Positions 1 to 9,400 of a DNA stretch of 54,150 nucleotides are shown here, one piece after another. The DNA is from a virus: positions 1 through 54,150 of IMG/VR virus record IMGVR_UViG_3300027752_000024; one strand, written 5' to 3'. Every line of letters starts with the position of its first letter. The first letter of the stretch is position 1. The notes under the pieces are model-generated. The model ran no database searches. It was given only the letters and a program-made list of their open reading frames with translations, and had not been told where the DNA came from. The translations under genes were made by a program, and so were the position numbers.

Positions 1-932
1 AAGAACTGGTATAGTTTTATATCATCTGCAGGTAAACCGTGCATATGTAATGTATGGAATACGTGTTCAATAACTTCTTGTGCGTCTATATCGCCATCGC
101 CATAACCGTCACCTGTTGAATTTAAGTACCAAACCATATCATTTTGTACGTGAGTATCAAACAAGGTTGTTAGGTTCCAATCAACAACACCTTGGTCAGT
201 TAAGAAGTTAGGAGTATAATCAGCACCGGCACCTCTTGCTACTCTTTGTATAGTTGGAAGTCCTGCGTGATAAGTTCCTGTGTCACCACTTAATGTTTTA
301 ATTAAATTTCGTTGGAATGATGTATTAATACCTGCACCGGTTGGATCAGTAAACAGCTCAAACATACGTGCTACTTTTTCTAGCCATGCATCCGGAACTG
401 CTGTTTGCCCACCTACTGTGCCAGCGCCCATAATTCTTACACCGTTGGTTGTAACTTCACGTTTGAAGAAATCACTGCCATTACCAGTAACATTGCTAAT
501 TGCTCCGTTGTTGTATTCTGGATCAGCTTCTGCTGCGCCTACAACTTTACTTTCGTAAATGCCCCACTCGGTATTCAATGTGTCGACCCAGTATTGATTT
601 CTAAAACTTCTTGTTAGACCTAGGTCGCCTTCGGGTGTTTCCCATACAGGCACATCTGCACCTTCTACGTTTATTGTAAATGTTCTGTCTGCTATGCCTT
701 CTAAGTTGCTGGCTCTTACAACAAATTCAAATGTTGTAGATTTACTTACTTCAACAGCAACTCCCTTTATTCTATAGTTTTCTATTCTTAATCCAGTAGG
801 TAAAGCACCAGAAATAATAGTTACTGTTATTCCGTCTGTGCTTTGTAAAGGTAGCTCGATGTTAACATCTGTTCTTTCATCAATATCCGCAAGTTGTGAC
901 CCTGATATTATGGTCCAGTTTGGTAATGCCAT
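1..932 (-). CDS. Virion structural protein with Ig-like N-terminus, C-terminus cut by window edge
   Basis: Open reading frame from an ATG at 932 running off the left edge; 310 codons are visible. A strong Shine-Dalgarno-like AAGGGGAG lies just upstream. Residues about 1-95 resemble a putative Ig (He_PIG-like) beta fold, with the typical GALPTGLRI stretch. The rest is alpha/beta and ends, in the visible part, with AQEVIEHVFHTLHMHGL, rich in regularly spaced histidines that could bind metal. It follows the 234-residue tail protein by 10 nt on the same strand, so it belongs to the late tail block. A baseplate or tail-associated role is inferred from position and from my recollection of similar virion proteins in marine T4-like phages; enzymatic activity is not shown. 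Confidence 0.75.
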   Translation of the reverse strand, partial: MALPNWTIISGSQLADIDERTDVNIELPLQSTDGITVTIISGALPTGLRIENYRIKGVAVEVSKSTTFEFVVRASNLEGIADRTFTINVEGADVPVWETPEGDLGLTRSFRNQYWVDTLNTEWGIYESKVVGAAEADPEYNNGAISNVTGNGSDFFKREVTTNGVRIMGAGTVGGQTAVPDAWLEKVARMFELFTDPTGAGINTSFQRNLIKTLSGDTGTYHAGLPTIQRVARGAGADYTPNFLTDQGVVDWNLTTLFDTHVQNDMVWYLNSTGDGYGDGDIDAQEVIEHVFHTLHMHGLPADDIKLYQF

Positions 933-942
933 TAAACTCCCC

Positions 943-1647
943 TTACATGACTTCTACGAATGTATTTGCACTATTTCCAAACTCTGCACCACTAGCACTT
1001 TCTACAAAAGTTGCAGCAGCGGATCCAAAATCAACATCAGTTGTATTTAAAATGTAATCTATTATACTAGTTCTGTTACTAATAATATCTCCAAAATCCC
1101 ATGCAAATGCTTCTTCAAGTTCTTGTATAGTAATGTTATTGATTGCTGTAAGATTTGTAATAGCGTTATTATCTGCATCTAAGTTTGCACTCAATGCCGG
1201 AGCAGTTTCTCTTGATAGCTGACTGTCTATTACTATTTTATTTGGAGTTCCTGTAACAACTGTTGCCCTTGCAGCCTCTGTTCCTTCAACTGTGATATAT
1301 TGATCAACCGGAGTAGAAATGCTAGTAGTACCATCTGTAAATCTAGTGTATGCCTGTGTACTAGCTAGATAAATGTTGTTACCGTCATCACTGAGCCTAA
1401 TACTCATTGTATCTGGAACTAGTGGATCGACCAACAGTTTTCTAAACTGGAACACATTATTAGGTGCTTCGGTTGCAAATACTCCATAACCTGCATCGCC
1501 AATGTTTTCAGCAGTAATATCTGTAACACCTAATACTCTTAAATCCAAGTCATCAAAGTTTTGATTGACCTTAATAAATGCTTCTCTTAGGTCATCTCCT
1601 GTGCCGTCATTGGCAAGTAATCCTACGTTGATATCTTGAATAGCCAT
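943..1647 (-). CDS. Tail fibre-like structural protein with marine T4-like N-terminal module
   Basis: 234 residues. The N-terminus, MAIQDINVGLLANDGTGDDL followed by REAFIKVNQNFDDL, is a module shared with the 99-residue protein at 3109-3408 and the giant fibre at 3408-10523, so these proteins probably attach to the same part of the tail. The remainder is Ser/Thr/Asn-rich and beta-like, with short repeats near the C-terminus (FGSAAATFVES, then FGNSANTFVEV). A T4-type late promoter lies 18 nt upstream of the ATG. No catalytic motif is visible. Fibre or baseplate-associated assignment rests on the module and on its neighbours. Confidence 0.75.
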   Translation of the reverse strand: MAIQDINVGLLANDGTGDDLREAFIKVNQNFDDLDLRVLGVTDITAENIGDAGYGVFATEAPNNVFQFRKLLVDPLVPDTMSIRLSDDGNNIYLASTQAYTRFTDGTTSISTPVDQYITVEGTEAARATVVTGTPNKIVIDSQLSRETAPALSANLDADNNAITNLTAINNITIQELEEAFAWDFGDIISNRTSIIDYILNTTDVDFGSAAATFVESASGAEFGNSANTFVEVM

Positions 1648-1665
1648 ATTAGTCTCCGTTTTTAA

Positions 1666-1673
1666 TATTTATG
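1666..1673 (-). promoter_or_regulatory. T4-type late promoter (CATAAATA)
   Basis: Read on the minus strand this is CATAAATA followed by TT, one mismatch from the T4 late -10 box TATAAATA. It sits 18 nt before the ATG at 1647, leaving room for a short leader containing GGAG. Known T4 late promoters need only this box plus the gp55/gp33/gp45 machinery; use of that machinery here is inferred. Confidence 0.6.
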
Positions 1674-1681
1674 ATAAAAAC

Positions 1682-3073
1682 TTACCATAAGGCACGCCAT
1701 TGTGAACTGTCCCAAACATAAGCTGTACTATCGCCCGCGTTTATATACATTTCGCCAAACGACGGGTTTGCAGGTTTATTTGCATCTTCAAAATATGGTA
1801 TGATCATGCCCGGTTGCCCTGCAGCGCCAGTTCCTGGCCCGCCGATGATATACGTTGTATCAGTACCGCCAGCGTTGCCAGCAAATCCATCATCGGTAGA
1901 TCTGAAATACATACCAAAGTCATTTGACCACAAATCTCCAGGATTTGGACTAGCAGGAATAATACCACTAAAGTTTATAACACCGTTTGTAATCTGTACG
2001 CCACTACCAACTGGTGAGTCTAATGCTAAGAATCCTGTAGCAGCTTGAACAAGCGGTGTAGATACTCTAGTTGTTGCGATTACTACTGCGCCTGATAAGT
2101 TTGCTCCAGCAGTTATATTTCCATTAGTAGCAGTAATAGCACCATTGGTTGTTGTAAAGTTACCATTAGTTGATGTAATAGCAGTTAGAATATCTATTGT
2201 TTCGCTATCTAACAACTTTAATGAGTTGGTTAATGCAGATCCAATGTTTTGTGTTATTCCTGCAACTTCAATGCTAACACTTGAAGTTGCTCCACGTGCA
2301 GTTACAGTTTCTAATGTATCTGTTTCTGCTGTTAATAATCCAGTATCGTCGAATGATAATGTAACTTGCCCGGTGGCGATGGACCCATCTATTCGTCCAG
2401 TAGTAATAATATCACCTTGTTGTAAAAAGTTGTTGGTATCCAAGTATGTTGCATTAACAAAGTTACTGTCATTGACTAAATCACTTACGTTTGCAGGAAT
2501 AACCGGCGGAGTATATGTAAATACACCTGTAGCATCATTATAACCTAAACTACCTGTACCGCTTGCTGGATTGGTTGTTGCAGATAATGATTGCCTAACT
2601 TGGGTTATGTTTAACCCACCTGCATTTGGAATTGAACGCCATTCTACGCCGTTCCAACTGAGGATATCGTTTTCATCTGGATCAGGCACGCCAACATCAC
2701 CAATGTCGTTAAGACTGGCAACAACATTACTAATAACCGGTTTGTTTTTAATAAATGCTAAACTTCCTGTATCTGCTATGTTCCAATCACTCTGTACTGG
2801 AGAAGCATACGCTGCACCATTAATCGACCCTGAAACAGTTAATGATGTTATAGTTGCACTACCTAGTGTTGTAACGCCAGTAACGTTTAATGTGCCACCT
2901 AGCGACACATTACCTGTAGTAGCTATTGTACTACTGCTCAATGACCCGCCTACACTTAAACTAGTTAGGTTAGCAATGCCAACACTTGAAAAATCCAATG
3001 AGTCACCACTGGGGATTTCTTTTAGTCTATTACCGTCTTCGGTGTCTACTATTAGTGGAAATCTATTTGCCAT
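1682..3073 (-). CDS. Tail fibre protein, repetitive beta-structured
   Basis: 463 residues. The N-terminus MANRFPLIVDTEDGNRLKEI followed by PSGDSLDFSSVGI is characteristic of tail fibre proteins in marine T4-like phages. Residues about 30-100 contain short repeats of the type SLSVGGSLSSSTIATTGNVS, the middle is a Ser/Thr/Gly/Ala-rich beta domain, and the C-terminus (about 370-463) is richer in aromatic residues, including DLWSNDFGMYFRS and AYVWDSSQWRALW, which could be a receptor-facing tip. A late promoter lies 22 nt upstream of the start. Different from its neighbours in lacking the NDGTGD module. Fibre role is inferred from composition, the N-terminal signature and location. Confidence 0.8.
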   Translation of the reverse strand: MANRFPLIVDTEDGNRLKEIPSGDSLDFSSVGIANLTSLSVGGSLSSSTIATTGNVSLGGTLNVTGVTTLGSATITSLTVSGSINGAAYASPVQSDWNIADTGSLAFIKNKPVISNVVASLNDIGDVGVPDPDENDILSWNGVEWRSIPNAGGLNITQVRQSLSATTNPASGTGSLGYNDATGVFTYTPPVIPANVSDLVNDSNFVNATYLDTNNFLQQGDIITTGRIDGSIATGQVTLSFDDTGLLTAETDTLETVTARGATSSVSIEVAGITQNIGSALTNSLKLLDSETIDILTAITSTNGNFTTTNGAITATNGNITAGANLSGAVVIATTRVSTPLVQAATGFLALDSPVGSGVQITNGVINFSGIIPASPNPGDLWSNDFGMYFRSTDDGFAGNAGGTDTTYIIGGPGTGAAGQPGMIIPYFEDANKPANPSFGEMYINAGDSTAYVWDSSQWRALW

Positions 3074-3095
3074 TCTTTTATCCTATTGTTTTGTA

Positions 3096-3103
3096 TATTT
3101 ATC
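3096..3103 (-). promoter_or_regulatory. T4-type late promoter (GATAAATA)
   Basis: Minus strand GATAAATA followed by TAC, 22 nt before the fibre gene start at 3073. One mismatch from the T4 late consensus TATAAATA. It overlaps the stop region of the upstream 99-residue gene only slightly, consistent with a separate transcript for the 463-residue fibre. Confidence 0.6.
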
Positions 3104-3108
3104 GTATT

Positions 3109-3408
3109 TTACAATGCTGCTATTCTTGCTTTAAATGCAGCGAAATCTGCACTTGCTGCTACTTCAGTTTGCAATGTTGCAATACTAATATATCCTGGTA
3201 TAATGCCGTTTACAGCGTCTACAAGTAATGTACTATCATCTGCAAACACACTGCCTTTGATATCAGTGTTGACTTGTCCATCTGCTAATCCTGCAATGTC
3301 TGCATAAACTTCTGTAAAGTTTTCATTGATTTTTATCATAGCTGTGCGGAGGGGATCACCCCCTCCACTGTTTACTGCTGTGCCTACGTTAATAGTTTGC
3401 TTTGCCAT
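3109..3408 (-). CDS. Short tail protein consisting mainly of the shared N-terminal module
   Basis: 99 residues. It begins MAKQTINVGTAVNSGGGDPL and continues RTAMIKINENFTEVYADI, the same module that opens the proteins at 943-1647 and 3408-10523, but almost nothing follows except an Ala-rich helical tail. Its start overlaps the stop of the giant fibre in a TAATG junction, so the two are translationally coupled. It could be an adapter or cap carrying only the tail-attachment module, or the remnant of a fibre that lost its distal part. The intact coupled reading frame argues that it is expressed. Confidence 0.7.
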   Translation of the reverse strand: MAKQTINVGTAVNSGGGDPLRTAMIKINENFTEVYADIAGLADGQVNTDIKGSVFADDSTLLVDAVNGIIPGYISIATLQTEVAASADFAAFKARIAAL

Positions 3409-6400
3409 TATACTCTTCCTACTACTACTTCGACAACACCACGATCGTCGTTGTCTTTTGTTCCAACTGCCTTACCAATAACTTGGCCAACACCTGGTGT
3501 GTTATTAACAATGGCATAACCAGCAACAGCACTTGTAACAAGCATATCACCTTTGCGTACTTTGCCAATCACTTTGCATGGAACTCGTCCTTGCAATGCT
3601 ACACCCACAACGTGTTCGCCTTGTAATGCACTGTTCATCAAGTGTGCTGGATTGGTTGTTACAACACCAGCTGCTCTAGTATCACCTTTTGTAGTACACG
3701 CAGTAACTTCTTCATCACCGCCAAACACTAGTACTGTTCCTGGTGCATATGCTGCATCGCCTAAATAGTTTTCTGCAAGGTCAGCATATAGTGCAGCAGT
3801 TGCTTCACCATTGAATGTTGTAGCCCAAACGGTGTTGTATCTGTTGCCGGTTGCACCAATGCTTACACCGTTGTTTGCGCCGCTGTTTACAGGACCTATA
3901 ATGTTACCAGTGTGTGTAATACTACCAGTTATGTTGATACCAACTGTACCGGAAATAGTTCCGCTTGCAAATGTTAAGCCAGTTAATCCTGCTAAACTTG
4001 TTGACGTTGCTCCAAGTGCAACAGTTGTTGTACCAACTGTAACACTACTGTTTGCTAGTTCAGTGTTTGAAACACCACCTGCTTTAATACCAACCCATCC
4101 ATCTGTAATTTCAAAGTTAGCACTATCAAAACTTGCTAATCCGCTCAATGCTTGCTTTGCGGCAGCAGTTCCAGTTGGCGCACTTGCTGTAGCAGTTGCT
4201 AAATTCATCAGCAACTTGCTTTGTGCAATCGCAGCACTAGCATTAACATCGCCGTCAACAATAACACCACTACTAATACTTGCTGTGATAGTGTTACCAG
4301 ATGTGTAAGTAAGTCCAATGTCTCCGTCTACTGCAACGTTTACAGTTTCTTGAGCTGTACCTGTGAATGCCAATAGTTGACTTAATACTGTGCCACCTGT
4401 ACCAGTAATAGTTACATCACCAATATCATTTAACTCATCTGTTTTTTGATCTACGTATTGTTTTGTTACAGCATCGCTTGAAGCAGTTGGAGTACCCAAG
4501 TTAGTAACACGGTTACTACCCAAGTTCATATCACTGTTCATTATAGTGTCACTAAAGCCCGGCCCACCTAGTGACATAACACCTGGACCAATAGTTACTC
4601 CGCCAACAGCGCCATCTCTATCAAAGCCTAAACGTGCATCGATATAGCCTTCTGTTGCTGTTTGTGTTGGTACTGCATCGCCTTTAGCATCAGTAAACGT
4701 ATCGTCGTTGCTAAACTCGTTAACACGCACACCACGCTTAAATCCAATACCATCAATGTTTGTAAGAACAAGTGCAGCATTAAATGTAACGCTACCAGTA
4801 CCTTGGTCAACTGTAAAGAATCTACCTACACGGAAGAAACCGTCTTGGTCTGTCATAACAGTAAACACTCGACCTTTGCTACGCTCTTGTACTTGTGCTG
4901 CACTTGCATTACCTGTGCTGTCAATAGCATCGTTTGTACTAACTGGATCAAATCCGTATGGTGAACCGTAAATACGCTCTGGATAGTTACTGGTGTTAAA
5001 TCCACCTGTACCAATGTCAAGCATATCGTGTCCTGTTGCACGACATGTACTGATGTTTACAGTAATCTCTGCTGCCTCGCCGCTGGAAAGACCTAGCTTT
5101 AATGTAATGCCTGCACCGTTTAACAATGTCTTACCAAGACCTCCGTATGCACTACCACTCAGTGCTGGCCAGTTAACATCTGTGCCGGCAACATCTGAAA
5201 TCTGTAATACAGCAACATCTTTTGAGCCTGCGCCACCTGTGTATGCATATTCTGCATATGCATCAACTTGATGTGTTTTGCCGCCCCATGTAAAGATCAT
5301 ATCAGCATTTGCAATACGTGCTTGTTCTTGATCATCTAACTTGTTGATTATAATAAATCTACTACCGTCTGCACTATTTGTTGCAGCAGTGTTACCCATT
5401 GTGATAGTTCCACTTGGAGTAACTGCACCAACAATGTCTGTGTAGTTTGGATCTACAGTACTGTTAAGATTAAAGAAGTTTTCAGTTGCAGTAATCACAC
5501 TTTGTTCAACAGTTAAGTCTGTGTATCTAAAGTTACTATCAAATGTAACCATACGCTGATCTGTGCCTGTAGTAACACCATCTGTGATTTGATTGTTAAA
5601 CGAAATAGTACGATATACATATTCTGTAGTATCTTGTGTGAAGATAAACGCAGTACTTGGACGTACAGGTATCTCTTCAGCTGGGAAGTTGTCTAGCAAG
5701 AAGTTTTGCTTGTGACGTACTACAAGTTTTGTATCGTGATTGGTATTTTCTTGCAATCCATTTGATGCAGTTCCTTCTAATCCTGTACCAAAGTTGAATC
5801 TCCAAACTTTACCACTTAGTACCGGAGTACTAGAATCGTATCTTGGAGTACCTGCTACAGTTGCAGTACCAATAGTTCCGCTGTTAACATCTGTAATAGT
5901 TACTGTACAATCGTTTGCAGTAGTTGCACCACCTAACAATGTACCAGGAATAATAATTGTTTCACCAATTGTTGCGCCTGTGCCGCCACTGGTAATATTA
6001 ATGCCGTATCCGTTTGTTCTATCTTTGGTTATTTGTAAAACTGCATCGTCAGCAGTGTATGTGCCTGTAAGGCCTGCTGCACTACTTGTATCAATCTCAT
6101 ATGCACCTAGTGTAAAAGATGCATTACTTGTGTTTGTCATTTCATACGGTTGATACAATCCTGTAGCGTGTAAGATTTCAACTTCCGACACGTTGTTTGG
6201 ATATTCTTTTAAATCATATGCATACATAAACAATGCATTTACTGGTGCATCTAGATCTTTTGCTGTGACTGTTGCCGGAATACCAACATTAGTACTTGTA
6301 CCTGTTGTAATTCTACCTGTTGTATTAAATGTACCTGTTGTAGTATGCACATATATTCTAGTAGGATTGGCTGAGCCATTTTCTTCACCAGTGAAACTTA

Positions 6401-9400
6401 ATATACCTGTAGCATTTGCTGCTCTTGTTGCAACGCCGCCACTTGTGTATGCAGTGTCGCCGCTGGAGTCATAAGCAGTTGCAAGTCCTACATCTGTATA
6501 CAATGTAAAGGTATTAACGTCCTGTACATCTACATAGAACTGCAAATCATTTAGTTCTGTCATTCCGACAATGCCGGATATCGTAACTAGATCTGCATTT
6601 GTTAGATTGTGTCCAGTTGCAGTAACTGATGCTGGACTTGCTTGTGTAACAGCAGTAATAGTTGCATTAATCAAGCCTTGTATAAGTGTCTGTCCTACAG
6701 TGATAGCACCACTAGTTGGAACAGCAGCGGCAAAGTCTAAGTATCCATCTGCTCTAAATGTCTTGGCAGGGAATACCATGTCGGCTCCGAGTGTAACATC
6801 TGTAGCAACTTCATCAGGGTCAGCGCCTTCTGCAACTAGACCATAGATACCGTAACTGTTGTTACCGCCTAAACTTCTAATCTGTGATCCGTCTAGTGCA
6901 AGATAACCAGTATGGCAATAATATGTAAACATACTAACAAGTTCTGCTAATCCGTTGTTTACTGCAATAGCACCAAACCCTAAATCGTTGACTTGTGTAA
7001 AGTCGTTTGCAAGCATACTTCTGTTGCCGCCGCTTTGTGCGAAGATATCAATACCTGTACCTGCAAGCCAACCTTGTCCTTCGACAAATGTACGTGTAAT
7101 GCCACCGCCGGTGTACGAACTAAATGCTGAAGTATTATATCCAGCAGTTAATGCACTATCAGTGTACAGTTCAACTTGTTTTGGATCTGCTGTTGTTTTA
7201 ACATATAATGTTGCACTGTTAATCTGCACCATTCCGTTGACATTACTAATAGTAACTCTATCGCTGTTGGAGTAGTTGTGATTTTCAATAGTGGTCATTA
7301 CAGCAGTTGTTGCTTGTGAAATATCGTCAATAGTACGTGATGTACTATCACTAGGATTGCTAGTTTCGTTTAAAACAAGTGTTGCTGTACCTGCCGCTTT
7401 ATTATAGTCTGTGATTGTATTAACTTGATATCTTGACCCCTGGTGGAAGAACGGGAATGGTGTAGGAGGTCTACGTACAAACAATCCTTCTCCTGCCGGT
7501 GAACTAACATCTATACTAAATGCACTATTTACAGTATCAACTGTCATTGGCATGTTACCTGCATAACCATCAATAAGCAATCCACCTGCAAAGTTTCTGT
7601 TTGTGCCTTTTGACTGTGAGAAACTTGAACCTGTTTGGCAGTATGGCGAACGTGTTAGTATTTGACCTTCAGGATCAAGTACCATCATAAATCCGCCCTG
7701 TCTTTGAACAGTGATGTTTCTTACGATTGTAGCATCGTTACATAGGAACACATCCATTTCGCTGTTGTTTAGTGGTGGTCTATATGTTACATTAAATGCA
7801 AATGCAATACAGTTAACCAATGCTTGACCATTTGTTAGTGCAGCAGCTTCCGCTGTGTAATCAATATCAAATACTTGATCAACTGCACCTAGTTTTGCAA
7901 AAGGTGATCCAGAGTCATTAGCTAGTACACTTGTCATAAGTGTGCTTATATTTGTAATAGCTGCGGCAGTTTCTGTTTCTTGTCCTGCAACTGCTCCTGT
8001 ATAATATGCGCCTTGATTAGTAAGAGACTGCTCTCTACCGCCCACACGCAAATCATTTACAATACCGTCAATGATTAATCCAGTGTCTCTACGACACTTT
8101 GTTTCACTGTATGTCAACGATGGATATGTTGCATCAACATACTGTATTGTTTCTTCAATAAGGAATGCTTTATTAAGTTCAATAAGTCTAGCAGCTTGTG
8201 TAAACTTACCAGGGTTACTAATAGCATCTGTACCGACTACAATCTCATCCTCTGGAACGGCTGCATAGTGATAACCGTATTTTCCTTGCTTGCTACTAAT
8301 AGGATGCGTAAATGTATGTCCGCCGCCTGTGGTAGTAATATTAAATGTTAGGTTAGCGCCACCTCCTGCACCAAGTTTACTATCATTGATTATAATAGTT
8401 TCGCCTACAATAAACCCATCGCCTCCTGTGGTAATAGATACTGTTGCAGTGCCGCCGGAAGTTATAATAACTTGGAAAGTTGCATCCTGTCCTGCTCCAG
8501 AAGTACTATAGTCATCTGTACCAATCTGGTATGTGCCTAGTGTACGTGCCGCATCTGCTGCTGACACACTGCCAAATCCAGTAGCTGGAGAATACGCTGA
8601 TATCAAACTGTCTGTGATAACGTCTCTATAGAACCACGTCGATGCCCACTTACTTTGTGATACACCTGGCTTTGGACGAACAACACAACGTCTAAACTCG
8701 TCACCTTTGATACTTACGTTTTCAGGCAACTTAATAGGAAGATGCTCGTAGTAAATACCTGATTCAAGTCTTACAGTGATTTGGTTGTTGCGTGTTTTAT
8801 TACCAAACTCAAGTTCTTCGCCTGCAATAAACTCAATAGGTTCAACCAAGTCAACTGTAACTGCATCAGTTGTAACACTATTAGTTCTAGTATAGTTTGT
8901 AATAATACCTTTGGCACCTGACAGTTTGCCAACAATAACCTTACCTTCGATAAGATCCGGATTGCCTTCAATGCCTTGGTCTACTGCATCGTTTGTACCG
9001 TTTGTAAATGTAAATGTATAACCAGTACCTGTTGCAGCTAGTGCAACATCAGTGTCTTGTAAAATATCAATGATTTCATTGAATCGATTTGTGTAAGCAG
9101 TAATAACGCCTGCAGAAACAGTACCTGGAGTTGCAGTGTTTGCTTCAGCAAACGCATTAAGAACTCGTGCTTTAACTACTGCAACAGCAGCTTGTGTTTC
9201 AGCACCTTGCTCAACCTTTGCTTTAATAGCACTAGGACTTGCATTATATCTCTGTCCTGCCCAACGTGTTAAGTAGTTAACAGTAGTACCTGCTTGTACA
9301 TCTAAACGCACAGCATCAATCATAAGTTTTACATCACGTTGACACAACGTTTGATTATAAGTTAGATCAGGATAGGTAACTGCAAGATAATCAACTACAA

